A stretch of DNA of 35,220 nucleotides from contig JAPKZO010000001.1 of the NCBI GenBank assembly GCA_026393755.1, forward strand, positions 1 through 35,220. Direction: 5' to 3'. The position numbers and the translations under genes are program-made. This stretch comes from Acidobacteriota bacterium. Its GTDB lineage: Bacteria > Acidobacteriota > Vicinamibacteria > Vicinamibacterales > JAKQTR01. The notes under the pieces are model-generated. The model was not told where the DNA came from, did not search any database, and worked only from the letters and a program-made list of their open reading frames with translations. Below are positions 1-7,014 of this stretch, one piece after another. Within the stretch, counting starts at the first letter, position 1; each line of letters opens with the position of its first letter.

Positions 1-1
1 C

Positions 2-136
2 GTCTCCCGACAGACCATCGTGTCGATCGAACGCGGAGACTATGCCCCCTCCGTGAAGCTGGCGCTTCTGCTGGCAGAGACACTGGAGGCCACAGTCGAA
101 GACCTGTTTGTCCTGGAGGAAAAGGACCATGCGTAA
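2..136 (+). CDS. XRE-family HTH transcriptional regulator, C-terminal part only
   Basis: The window opens inside this gene; 44 codons remain and end with TAA at 134-136. The visible peptide contains the second half of a Cro/C1-type helix-turn-helix (SRQTIVSIERGDYAPSVKLA) and the usual following segment ending in EDLFVLEE. This pattern is typical of the small (about 65-75 residue) XRE proteins that bind DNA as dimers. Its stop overlaps the start of the next gene by 8 bp, so the two are translationally coupled. Small XRE regulators paired with a membrane protein of the DUF2178 type are a common arrangement, which suggests that it controls its own two-gene operon. The start lies outside the window. 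Confidence 0.85.
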   Translation, partial: VSRQTIVSIERGDYAPSVKLALLLAETLEATVEDLFVLEEKDHA

Positions 137-833
137 GAAAGACCCGATCTTCTGGGTGGCCACAGGCATCTTCCTGGTGGCCATCGTCATCTACGCCACC
201 ACGCGGGACCAGCGCTGGCTCTTCCTGATGATCGCCTCGTACCTTCTCCGGCCTACACTCGCATCGCTCGGAGTGGCACGGCAGTATGTCGACGAACGCC
301 AGATGAGCATCCATTACCGATCGGGGAATATCGCGTTCGCCGTGATGATCGTCGCGTCGGTCGTCCTGGCAGTCGTTCAAAGCAGTAAGGGAGACCACAG
401 CTGGGAACTGTTCAATATCGTCATCATCCTCGGACTGGCGTCGAAAGCCCTCTTCAATGTGGTTCTGGTGAAGAACTACCGCGAGGCAGGCTCACGGATC
501 ATCATGGCGGTCGGACTGCTTATGCTCCTCTTCGTTGCCATGGAGAACGGCGCCACAATCGGTGGCCTCGTGGAGTCGTCCCCGTCGCTCCTGATCGTAG
601 GGATAGGGTGGCTGGCAAGGAAGTTCCCGAAGACGATCGGCTCGATCGTATTCGCAGTGACGGCTATCCTCTTGTTCGTCATTCTCAGAAGAGGTCTCAC
701 CCTCGGCCAGATTGCGACCGCCCTGATGATCTGTGTGCCCCTGATCCTGGCCGGCGCATGCCTCTTTGCGCCTGATAGGAGTCACGCTGACAGCAGGGCC
801 GATGCCGCGCCCTGCCCCGCCCCTCACCCATGA
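129..833 (+). CDS. Multi-pass membrane protein, partner of the XRE regulator (DUF2178-like)
   Basis: This is a 234-residue hydrophobic protein with about seven predicted membrane segments (near residues 8-25, 30-45, 67-84, 98-112, 124-140, 165-185 and 190-210) and a short polar tail. ATG at 129 is preferred because GGAGGA lies 8 nt upstream; a TTG 21 nt earlier would extend it without support. A conserved-looking YVDERQMSIHYRSGN segment follows the second helix, and DER motifs at this place are seen in DUF2178 membrane proteins that travel with XRE regulators. The start lies inside the regulator's last codons, so both are probably made from one mRNA. Function is unknown; the family assignment rests on layout and one motif. 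Confidence 0.75.
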   Translation: MRKKDPIFWVATGIFLVAIVIYATTRDQRWLFLMIASYLLRPTLASLGVARQYVDERQMSIHYRSGNIAFAVMIVASVVLAVVQSSKGDHSWELFNIVIILGLASKALFNVVLVKNYREAGSRIIMAVGLLMLLFVAMENGATIGGLVESSPSLLIVGIGWLARKFPKTIGSIVFAVTAILLFVILRRGLTLGQIATALMICVPLILAGACLFAPDRSHADSRADAAPCPAPHP

Positions 834-912
834 CCACACACACGTGGCCTTGCGTTGACGATGAGCCTGTGCAGGCACTTCACACAGTCACACCACTCAT
901 GGAGGATGCGTC

Positions 913-1008
913 ATGAAACGGCCGGCTCTGTGCCACGTAGCACTGCCGGTGATCATCGGCGCTCACGGGCGTTCTGTGACTTGGTCGCTACCGGCTTGGG
1001 CGCAATAG
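913..1008 (+). CDS. Possible 31-residue leader-like ORF or gene remnant
   Basis: A short frame starts at ATG 913, with GGAGG about 8 nt upstream, and ends with TAG at 1006-1008. The peptide starts MKRPALCHV, has a moderately hydrophobic middle and ends LPAWAQ, which looks like a signal peptide up to its AxA cleavage site. It stops just where a mature protein should begin. The likeliest reading is the stump of a former secreted-protein gene; a genuine tiny peptide is possible. The rest of the 834-1077 gap shows nothing else. Confidence 0.3.
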   Translation: MKRPALCHVALPVIIGAHGRSVTWSLPAWAQ

Positions 1009-1077
1009 GACTCTCATACGAGGTGCGGAAGGACAATTGACCACCCCAGCGTTATCCCATCATTCAGGGAGGATCCC

Positions 1078-1602
1078 ATGAAAATCCTGTGCTCGTGCAT
1101 CGCCGTCTTCACACTCCTGGCTGTGGTCGCCGCACCCGCGCTGGCCCAAACAGCGTTGCGCGTTGGCGTGTTCGACTCGCGGGCGATCGCCATCGCGTAT
1201 GGCCAATCCCCCGCGTTCGGCCAGGAGATGCAACAACTCCGGGCGCAGTTCCAGCAGGCGAAGACCGACAAGAACGACACCCTCGCGGCAGAGCTTGAAG
1301 CCAAGGGGCAGACGCAACAGACACTCCTGCATTTGCAGGGCTTCAGCACTGGTTCCGTGTCGGAGATCCTTGCGATGTTCAAGGACGCCGTGACGGCCGT
1401 GGCGAAGGAGGCGAAGGTGTCAGCGGTGGTCTCCCAGTATGAACTGGCGTATCAAGGCCCGAACATCGAGACGGTCGATGTCACAGAGGCCTTAGTCAAG
1501 AGGATCAACGATTCACCGAGGGTGGTAGCGCTGCTGGGAGAACTGAAGAAGAACAAGCCCCTGCCGATGCTGGAGGCACTCGGTCTGCGGGACAAAGACT
1601 AG
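1078..1602 (+). CDS. Secreted OmpH/Skp-like protein, hypothetical
   Basis: This 174-residue protein has a clear Sec signal peptide (basic start, hydrophobic core, cleavage after APALAQ near residue 24), so it should be periplasmic. The mature part starts with RVGVFDSRAIAIAY, which resembles the opening beta strand of OmpH/Skp family chaperones. A Gln/Lys-rich segment (about residues 45-85) could form a helical hairpin, as in Skp, but the helices are short and the C-terminal half is different. The start follows GGGAGGATCCC, a good ribosome site. It stands alone between a membrane-protein operon and the toxin-antitoxin locus. Skp-like holdase activity is only a suggestion. Confidence 0.65.
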   Translation: MKILCSCIAVFTLLAVVAAPALAQTALRVGVFDSRAIAIAYGQSPAFGQEMQQLRAQFQQAKTDKNDTLAAELEAKGQTQQTLLHLQGFSTGSVSEILAMFKDAVTAVAKEAKVSAVVSQYELAYQGPNIETVDVTEALVKRINDSPRVVALLGELKKNKPLPMLEALGLRDKD

Positions 1603-1661
1603 CGTGAGTTTACCGCGCGATTGGCCACGGGGCCACTGAAGGCCCGTGGTTATTGAAGAAA

Positions 1662-1936
1662 CTACGCGCCTGCCGTATACAACAAATCGTCTACTGACAC
1701 GCCGAGCCCGGCCAGGAAGGGCGCCAGCGTCGGCTCGACGTCTTCGAGTTGCGTCGTGACGTGGGTCCGGCTCTTGCCGCCGCTGGGGGGGGCCGCGCGA
1801 CCGTGACACGCCGGACCCGGGTGAGCGCGTCCACCAGGGCCTCCATACTCGCGTAGGGCGCGTGAAGGCGCCAGTCGCGTCCGGGGCGGGCGCCGCCGCG
1901 TCTCGAGATCGGCTTGTTCCACCAGGACACGGACAT
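1662..1936 (-). pseudogene. Small hypothetical gene downstream of higA, broken by a frameshift at a C8 tract
   Basis: On the minus strand two frames with strongly GC-rich third positions join at a run of eight C (G8 on the plus strand, 1785-1792). The upstream frame carries MSVSWWNKPISRRGG and YASMEALVDALTRVRR. The downstream frame carries TTQLEDVEPTLAPFLAGLG and ends DDLLYTAGA with TAG at 1662-1664. Joining them gives a protein of about 90 residues, or slightly more if it starts upstream of the ATG at 1936. It begins about 20 nt after higA in the same direction, so it may have been a third gene of the toxin-antitoxin operon. I do not recognise the family. The break could be real decay, phase variation at the homopolymer, or a sequencing error. 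Confidence 0.45.
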
Positions 1937-1956
1937 CGCTGTATTCGACGCATACG

Positions 1957-2322
1957 CTACGCGCCGCCGGCCGCCATCTCTCGGGCCGCCGCACGCACGG
2001 CCCGCGGTTGCCGAATGGCCAGATACGTTCGAGAGCCTCTCTTCAGTTCGTGCCAGAGGTCCCACGCGTCCTGCACGTTCAGCCAGAACTGTGCCGTCGT
2101 GCCAAAGTAGGCGGCGAGACGAAGCGCCGTATCGGCGCTGATACCACGCTTGCCCTTGACGACCTCGTTCAGCCGGTTGGCCGTCAACCCCAGTGCCCGT
2201 GCTACTTCCGCCTGCGAGAGGTCCAGATCGTCGAGAAAGTGCGAGACCATTTCACCTGGCGAGGTGGGGGGGCGGTTGGTCGGCAACCCGTGGGCCTTCA
2301 GCAGCCTAGTGATAGTCTCCAC
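1957..2322 (-). CDS. higA: HigA-type antitoxin (XRE-family, Rv/VapI-like)
   Basis: This 121-residue protein should neutralise HigB and repress the operon. The helix-turn-helix covers about residues 33-58 (LSQAEVARALGLTANRLNEV) and is followed by KGKRGISADTALRLAAYFG and then AQFWLNVQDAWDL, the signature sequence of HigA/VapI antitoxins. GTG at 2322 is chosen because GAGGAGG sits about 7 nt upstream and the family normally starts about 25 residues before the HTH; upstream in-frame codons belong to higB. It overlaps the end of higB by 17 bp, so toxin is translated before antitoxin, the usual higBA order. The tail is Ala/Arg-rich and variable. Confidence 0.9.
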   Translation of the reverse strand: METITRLLKAHGLPTNRPPTSPGEMVSHFLDDLDLSQAEVARALGLTANRLNEVVKGKRGISADTALRLAAYFGTTAQFWLNVQDAWDLWHELKRGSRTYLAIRQPRAVRAAAREMAAGGA

Positions 2323-2590
2323 ACCACACCTCCTCGGCGGCGCCCTCATCCCAGTGGAAGGCGACACGGTATTGGTCGTTGACGCGTACGCTGTAGCGGC
2401 GATCCGAGAGCCGCTCGAATCGGTTGCCCGGCGGCTGTGCCATGTCTCCGACGACGTGGGCACGCTGCAGTTGGTCGAGCAGTCGGCGTGCTCGGGGCCA
2501 CAAGGAGACGGGGAGCTGTTTCCGCGCAGCCTTGCTGGAGCGTCCGTTGAAGATGTCCTCGGTGCCCGCGTCCGCGAAGGTCCGAATCAC
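2306..2590 (-). CDS. higB: HigB-type toxin (RelE/ParE superfamily mRNA interferase)
   Basis: This 94-residue protein matches the HigB host-inhibition family end to end. Visible features are an N-terminal IRTFADAGTEDIFNGR, the middle PPGNRFERL segment, and the C-terminal YSVRVNDQYRVAFHW and VWCGDYH motifs that close the RelE fold. Members cleave mRNA on the ribosome, and the Arg and Tyr/His residues near the C-terminus are the expected active site. The start is GTG at 2590, with TATACT only 7 nt upstream and no Shine-Dalgarno, so the transcript is probably leaderless. It is the first gene of the operon, followed by higA with a 17-bp overlap. The length is normal and no defect is seen. Confidence 0.93.
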   Translation of the reverse strand: MIRTFADAGTEDIFNGRSSKAARKQLPVSLWPRARRLLDQLQRAHVVGDMAQPPGNRFERLSDRRYSVRVNDQYRVAFHWDEGAAEEVWCGDYH

Positions 2591-2597
2591 GCAATTG

Positions 2598-2603
2598 AGT
2601 ATA
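2598..2603 (-). promoter_or_regulatory. -10 box (TATACT) of the higBA operon
   Basis: On the minus strand TATACT ends 7 nt before the GTG start of higB, which would place the transcription start at or next to the start codon. The -35 region 17 nt further upstream (TCTACG) is a poor match to consensus. HigA would be expected to repress here, but no clear palindrome is visible. Confidence 0.5.
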
Positions 2604-2645
2604 CCCGATTACCGATGATCCGTAGATCCCTGGCTCGGACCGTGA

Positions 2646-2780
2646 TTCGAATGTGCTGGGTCCGCGCACAGGACCGATGACACCCGCTGCGGCCGAGCCG
2701 ACCTCCGCACCATCTACGTGCCGCTCGACGTCGCCACGCTGGCCACCACGAGCTGCCTGGGGGGCGACCCGGTCCGATAG
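2646..2780 (+). other. Non-coding gap 2591-3000 with a possible coding remnant
   Basis: The roughly 400 bases between higB and the next gene hold no intact gene. Within them, the plus-strand frame ending with TAG at 2778-2780 has almost only G or C at third positions and reads DDTRCGRADLRTIYVPLDVA followed by TLATTSCLGGDPVR. It has no start or ribosome site, and an in-frame TGA lies just upstream at 2643. It is most simply the 3' stump of a lost gene whose family I cannot identify. Bases 2781-3000 show nothing beyond the ribosome site of the next gene. Confidence 0.25.
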
Positions 2781-3000
2781 CGGGTGATGTGTTCACCTCG
2801 CGCAGCGGCACGCGGGTGGAGACGCCTCAATGCTTCGTCTACGGCAGGCTCTGGCCCTAGCCGCATGAATGCAAACTCGTGTCCAGAGAACCGGGCGGGT
2901 ACACTCGCGCCTGTACTCACGCCGCGCACGAAGGGCATGGCCGTTGCCTTCTTCTTCTGAGCCTGCGCCTGCATCGGTTCCCCGGCGGTAAGGAGGTTCT

Positions 3001-3420
3001 GTGCGAGCTGACTGGATCACGCGGACGGTACGATTGTTCGCGGCGCCTGGGGTGCTGATCGGCGGTTTCGCACTCCTGAGCATTCTCGTTGGAGGCCCCG
3101 GGCGCGGTACACCAATGCCGTGGGTGTTGCCGGGTGCTCCGTTCGGCACGGGAACCCAACTCGGCATTCTCACTCTGGGTGTAGGCTTTGCGTTGTGGTT
3201 CGCGGGCGCCGTCCTCGCTCTGCTTCCGTCTCGCTGGGGCCGTACGGCGGCAAGCGTCCTGATTGCGGGCGGTGTTGTTTCGGCGTTCTTACACGCGGTC
3301 TGGTGGCAAAGCGGCCAGCTTCCGTCTCACAACGTTCTGATGGGCGTGATTATTTTCGCCCTGCCGCCGTTGGCGACTGCGGCTCTGATCCTGTGGGATC
3401 GCAAGCGCACCAGCGGTTGA
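3001..3420 (+). CDS. Small four-helix membrane protein, hypothetical
   Basis: This 139-residue protein has four predicted transmembrane helices (about residues 10-30, 48-75, 80-103 and 113-132) with short loops and a positively charged C-terminus (WDRKRTSG). GTG at 3001 is supported by AAGGAGG ending about 6 nt upstream, one of the best Shine-Dalgarno sites in the window. It has no signal peptide separate from the first helix and no polar catalytic residues within the membrane. It stands alone: the 3421-3667 gap that follows contains no gene. I do not recognise the family. Real coding is supported by GC-rich third positions throughout. Confidence 0.75.
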   Translation: MRADWITRTVRLFAAPGVLIGGFALLSILVGGPGRGTPMPWVLPGAPFGTGTQLGILTLGVGFALWFAGAVLALLPSRWGRTAASVLIAGGVVSAFLHAVWWQSGQLPSHNVLMGVIIFALPPLATAALILWDRKRTSG

Positions 3421-3667
3421 ACCCGACCAGAGTCACGCTCGGGGAGCCTGTCTCACGCCACGCGCAGCACTGGAGCCGCGATCTCCGTCTTCCACACGTC
3501 ATCGTGTCCCGGTGGGATTCAAACCCGGTCGGCCTCTGACAGCGTCCTGGAACGACAATCCCGCCTCCCCTGATGCGGGTGGTGTGACGTACCGATGCGG
3601 CAGGGGCAGCCTTGTGTTTCGGAACCGAGCGTCGGTGCCACGCCAAGGGCATCGATTTGTGACGGGC

Positions 3668-4114
3668 TCAACGACTCTGCGCAGCGGGAGTCGGTAGTTC
3701 GGCCATTCTCGTCTTGCGCCAAAGGATCAGAAGCGCCAACGAAATCGGCCAGAACGCTAGAAACCACCAATGGATGCCCTCACTGCGGCGCCCAGCGGCG
3801 GCAAGCACGAGTGCGCTGAGACCGTAGTAGGCCACCACGCCAGATGTGAAGAGGCCCGTAGGTTTTCTCCAGACCAGGAGAAAGAGCACCAGAATTGGAA
3901 CTCCAAACAACGGCGGTGACATGTTGCCCTGGAGGGCGCCCACCATGGCAACGCAACAGACCGGCCAAGCGATCGCGAGGCCGGTCATTCGCCAGTCTCG
4001 ACGGAGGCGATGATCCTTGACGGTCATCACTATGTGGCCGACAGCGATCGCGGGCCATGTGGCCAGAGCGGCAGCCCCGGCAATCCACCAAAGGGTCCAG
4101 GCATGTTCCCACAT
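3668..4114 (-). CDS. Small membrane protein, hypothetical
   Basis: This 148-residue protein has about five hydrophobic segments (residues about 8-30, 44-62, 66-82, 88-105 and 116-133), separated by short basic loops (DHRLRRDWR, RKTRMAE), and a polar tail. ATG at 4114 is selected because AGGAGA lies 6-7 nt upstream; the open frame runs 52 codons further, but the added residues look non-coding. It is 62 bp downstream of another small membrane-protein gene on the same strand, and the two may be cotranscribed. Tryptophan-rich ends (MWEHAWTLWW) suggest an interfacial first helix. No family is recognised. Confidence 0.65.
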   Translation of the reverse strand: MWEHAWTLWWIAGAAALATWPAIAVGHIVMTVKDHRLRRDWRMTGLAIAWPVCCVAMVGALQGNMSPPLFGVPILVLFLLVWRKPTGLFTSGVVAYYGLSALVLAAAGRRSEGIHWWFLAFWPISLALLILWRKTRMAELPTPAAQSR

Positions 4115-4176
4115 TGAAAGTCTCCTACGCCTGTTCGAGATCAGCATTCCGTCGCTGCCACCCTTGCGCCGGGGAC

Positions 4177-4635
4177 TTACATGAGGGTGAACACGTACCA
4201 GAGCACCAGCATCGTGTTGACTCCGACGAGTACCAGGGTCGCCGCACGCGCCGTCCCTGCAAGAAGCCATCCCGCCGCGAACGCCGTCACGAGACCGATC
4301 GCCGCCAAAAGAAGCGAGATCCAGGTGAGTGCCGACGTGCTGAGCTCGCCCATGCCCAGAGGAAACCCGTGAAGATAGAGATTGACGCGTTCTGCCTGCG
4401 TGCTACCGTGGTCGAAGGCCCGTACCGAGCGAAGGATGTTCCAGGCCTGGAGCCCGACCAGAGCGCAACTCGCGACGACCAGCGCGACAGCAGTTCGTCG
4501 ATGTGGACGGGGTACGGCGAGAGATGTGACGATTGCATCCTTCGGGATCGAGTTGCGGGAATCATACAGGCAATCCCGGAGAGTGAATGTATGTAAGTCA
4601 GGACACCTTGCCCTGCGCGTGGGAACGCGCTTCAT
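4177..4635 (-). CDS. Small membrane protein, hypothetical, start uncertain
   Basis: The confident part is the last 105 residues, which contain three transmembrane helices (TAVALVVASCALVGLQAW, a central LTWISLLLAAIGLVTAF stretch, and the C-terminal TLVLVGVNTMLVLWYVF). ATG at 4635 is used as the start because no closer ATG, GTG or TTG precedes the first helix. The first 45 residues are cysteine- and arginine-rich with less biased codons, and the ribosome site is poor. A GTG at 4689 is the alternative. The pattern (helix, polar loop with NLYLHGFPLGMGEL, two helices) does not match a family I know. It is probably cotranscribed with the membrane-protein gene 62 bp downstream. Confidence 0.5.
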   Translation of the reverse strand: MKRVPTRRARCPDLHTFTLRDCLYDSRNSIPKDAIVTSLAVPRPHRRTAVALVVASCALVGLQAWNILRSVRAFDHGSTQAERVNLYLHGFPLGMGELSTSALTWISLLLAAIGLVTAFAAGWLLAGTARAATLVLVGVNTMLVLWYVFTLM

Positions 4636-4834
4636 ACTCCGCGGGCCGTACTTATGCGATCGGTTCAAGGCGACAACGCAGTTCTCCACCCAAACGAGGT
4701 GAAATGCGGTGAAGTCTGCGGTGACGTTCGAGACCGCGATTGTCGTCGCTCGAGAGCGCGTCTTGGACGTCTACGGTTTCCGCGGGACAGCGGTCTGGCC
4801 GGCACCAGACGACACTCGGGAGTGCCCGCCCATA

Positions 4835-6214
4835 TTACGTCGAGGTGCCCATGCGCGTCGGGGCGAGTTCGGTGTCGCGCTGCAGATGACGCATGCCGAA
4901 GAGCCACGCGATCCCGGCGAGCAGGAACATCACACCTACGATCAGGAACGACTTGTTCATGTCGTGGCCGAAGTAGTCGTTCAGCAAGCCGATGACGACC
5001 GGCGAGATGACGTCGCCCAGCGCATGAATGATGAAGATGTTGACCGCGAAGGCCGCCGCACGCATCGACGGATGCGTGACGTTGGCGAGAATCGTGTTGG
5101 TTGGACCGGTATTGAAGAACAGGCAGAACAACGTCAGGAAGACGAAGGGCCAGATCCACGCGACCGGCACGTAGAGCGTCGCGAGAAAGAGCGGGAAGCC
5201 GATGATCATCGCCGTGCCCGACACGAGGAAATACGACCCGGGAAAACGCCGCCGCAGCTTGTCGCCGGCAATCCCGCCGGCCAGCGTGGCCGTCAACCCC
5301 GCCACCGCGACGATGCCGCCAAAGAGCACCGTGGACGCCCAGTCGGAGACACCGCGCTGCTTCTGAAGGTAGTACGGCATCCACATCGCAATCCCGCCGA
5401 TGGCAAACGTCATAGCCGTCATGCCGATGGTGCAGAAGACGTACGACGGCGTACGAAAGAGCAGCTTGTAGTCGCTCCAGCGCACCTTGACGTGGCCGTG
5501 TCCCGCACCCGGATCCGCCTGCCCCCGCGTCGGCTCGCGCATGAAGAGACTCATTGCGCCGAGAATCAAACCCGGAATGACGACCAGGTAGAAGGCCCAT
5601 CGCCAGCTTTCGTGGCGGGCGCCAAGCAGTGCAGCACCCCAGTCACCGATCCCCGAGTGCGCAACGAGACCGCCGAGGCCGTATCCGAGGGCGCTCCCAA
5701 CCGGAATCGCCATGTAGAACCACGCAAGCACCTGCCCCCGCTTCTCCACCGGATACAGGTCCGAGATGATCGTCGGAGCCACGGGGCCGTACGCGGCCTC
5801 CCCAACGCCGACGAAGCACCGTGTCAGTAAGAGAACCGCCAGCGTGCCGGATAACCCCGACGCGCCGCTCGCCAGGCTCCAGAGCGCCACGCCGATGCCG
5901 ACGAGGACCCAGCGCGAGTAGCGTTCGGCCAAACGGGCGAACACCGGTGCGCCGATCATGTAGGTGACCATGAAGGCGGTGCCGAGCACACCGATGAGTG
6001 CGTCCTCAGGCTTGAACCCCATCCGCTGCTGCAACCACGAGACCATCGCCGTCAGCGTAGGGCCCGTCGGCAGCGTGTCCTTGATTTCCCCGACGACAGA
6101 CGCGAGGACCATGCGGTCGACGTAGTTGAACAGATTGATGAGCAACAGCAGCACGAGCGCCATGCGGGCGCCGGGGAACGCTACGGCAGCTGAGGATCGG
6201 CGGGTATCGGGCAT
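4835..6214 (-). CDS. MFS transporter, Spinster-like subfamily
   Basis: This 459-residue protein has the size and twelve-helix layout of a major facilitator. Helix 1 contains NLFNYVDRMVLASVVGEIK, the signature opening of Spinster (Spns)-type carriers. The loop 2-3 motif appears as RLAERYSRWVLVGIG. Helices 4-5 contain VGVGEAAYGPVAPTIISDLY followed by KRGQVLAWFYMAIPVGSALG, also characteristic of this subfamily. The second half repeats the pattern (GGIAGDKLRRRFPGSY). Bacterial members are believed to move lipids or organic anions by proton coupling; the substrate here cannot be inferred. ATG 6214 has a weak CAGGAAAC site upstream. A truncated gene remnant ends 40 bp upstream on the same strand and was probably its former operon partner. 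Confidence 0.9.
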   Translation of the reverse strand: MPDTRRSSAAVAFPGARMALVLLLLINLFNYVDRMVLASVVGEIKDTLPTGPTLTAMVSWLQQRMGFKPEDALIGVLGTAFMVTYMIGAPVFARLAERYSRWVLVGIGVALWSLASGASGLSGTLAVLLLTRCFVGVGEAAYGPVAPTIISDLYPVEKRGQVLAWFYMAIPVGSALGYGLGGLVAHSGIGDWGAALLGARHESWRWAFYLVVIPGLILGAMSLFMREPTRGQADPGAGHGHVKVRWSDYKLLFRTPSYVFCTIGMTAMTFAIGGIAMWMPYYLQKQRGVSDWASTVLFGGIVAVAGLTATLAGGIAGDKLRRRFPGSYFLVSGTAMIIGFPLFLATLYVPVAWIWPFVFLTLFCLFFNTGPTNTILANVTHPSMRAAAFAVNIFIIHALGDVISPVVIGLLNDYFGHDMNKSFLIVGVMFLLAGIAWLFGMRHLQRDTELAPTRMGTST

Positions 6215-6254
6215 AGGAATCGTTTCCTGTTGCGAGTGTCCGGTTACTGGTGTC

Positions 6255-6440
6255 CTACTGTTTCACGAGCGTCACCCCGTTGAGCACCATCCCGTATCCG
6301 GCATCCTTGCCCTGCGGCGCCGTGTCGATCCGATACAGTCGGGAGTAGTACGCTGGGCGGGACACCAGCATCGACGCTTCCTCGAAGGTGACATTCGCGG
6401 TATCGACGACGGCCGGGGGGATGGTCGCGCGGATGTTATA
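6255..6440 (-). pseudogene. C-terminal remnant of an unidentified gene, 5' end lost
   Basis: A minus-strand frame with consistent codon bias reads IRATIPPAVVDTANVTFEEA, then SRPAYYSRLYRIDTAP, then GYGMVLNGVTLVKQ, and stops with TAG at 6255-6257. There is no start codon or ribosome site, and an in-frame TGA (6441-6443) closes the frame just upstream. This therefore looks like about 60 C-terminal residues of a larger protein. It lies 40 bp upstream of the MFS gene in the same direction. The truncation point at about 6440 coincides with the truncation of the oppositely oriented ATPase remnant. I do not recognise the family. Confidence 0.5.
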
Positions 6441-6758
6441 TCAGTTGCCGCAGCTACCGCCACGATCAGCAGTCGAGCATTCGGACAAGCCCAAGCCAAT
6501 GCCATCGCGCTCTACAACAACACCAGAAGCGGGATGCAGATCCAGACCCTCTTCCGGGACGAGACGACGGGTGCCCTCGACCCGGAGACGGCGCCGCTGT
6601 ATGTCGCCATGCTGCGCAAGGTCCAGCAGTTGGGGGACGTGCGGCAGATCTTCTATGTCACGCACTCACCTGTGGCGGCGGCGTTGGCCGATGCGCAGAT
6701 TCAGCTCGCTGGAGGCACGGCGACCGTCGCGTGGCCGCCATTCAGGGAGGCGGCCTGA
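6435..6758 (+). pseudogene. C-terminal remnant of an SMC/SbcC-like ATPase
   Basis: The plus-strand frame ending with TGA at 6756-6758 contains TLFRDETTGALDPETAPLYV, which matches the D-loop region after Walker B in SMC/ABC-type ATPases (DExxGALDPE). About 30 residues later comes IFYVTHSPVAAALAD, the typical switch-His segment (THSP). The Walker A motif and signature motif are absent, so only about the last 100 residues of a much longer DNA-repair-type ATPase survive. Upstream of about 6435 the frame stays open, but the codons belong to the antisense of the neighbouring remnant and there is no ribosome site. It should be inactive. Confidence 0.55.
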
Positions 6759-7014
6759 AGGTGTAAGTCGACTGAGTGTTCGCTCACCTGCGCTTCTTCA
6801 GGAGAGTGTCGCCAATCGGCCCTGTGCCCGGGCGCGGACCTGTGTGGAGGGAGCGCCGTGACGAGCGGTCACGTTCACCAACCCAGCGGAGCCACCCCGT
6901 TTATGCGTCCTCTCGTCACCACCCTCCGAGGCGAACGTCCGACGTCCCTCCGAAACGCCGTCCAGGTGGTAGACTCGGCTCGGCCGACGGCCGACACATC
7001 GACACAGGAGTTCC

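Noticed and set aside
855-1040. Alternative 61-codon plus-strand frame
   Set aside because: It has no ribosome site, and the better-supported 31-codon frame at 913 overlaps it.
3505-3530. GGGATTCAAACCC, like the T-arm of a tRNA on the minus strand
   Set aside because: No acceptor stem, anticodon arm or CCA can be folded around it at the correct distances, and other parts of a tRNA are missing.
4793-4810. Six-bp hairpin GTCTGG/CCAGAC downstream of the MFS gene
   Set aside because: No T-run follows on the minus strand, so terminator function is not supported.
4709-5830. Long plus-strand frame, Arg/Asp/His-rich
   Set aside because: It is antisense to the MFS transporter and has a low-complexity charged composition with no ribosome site.
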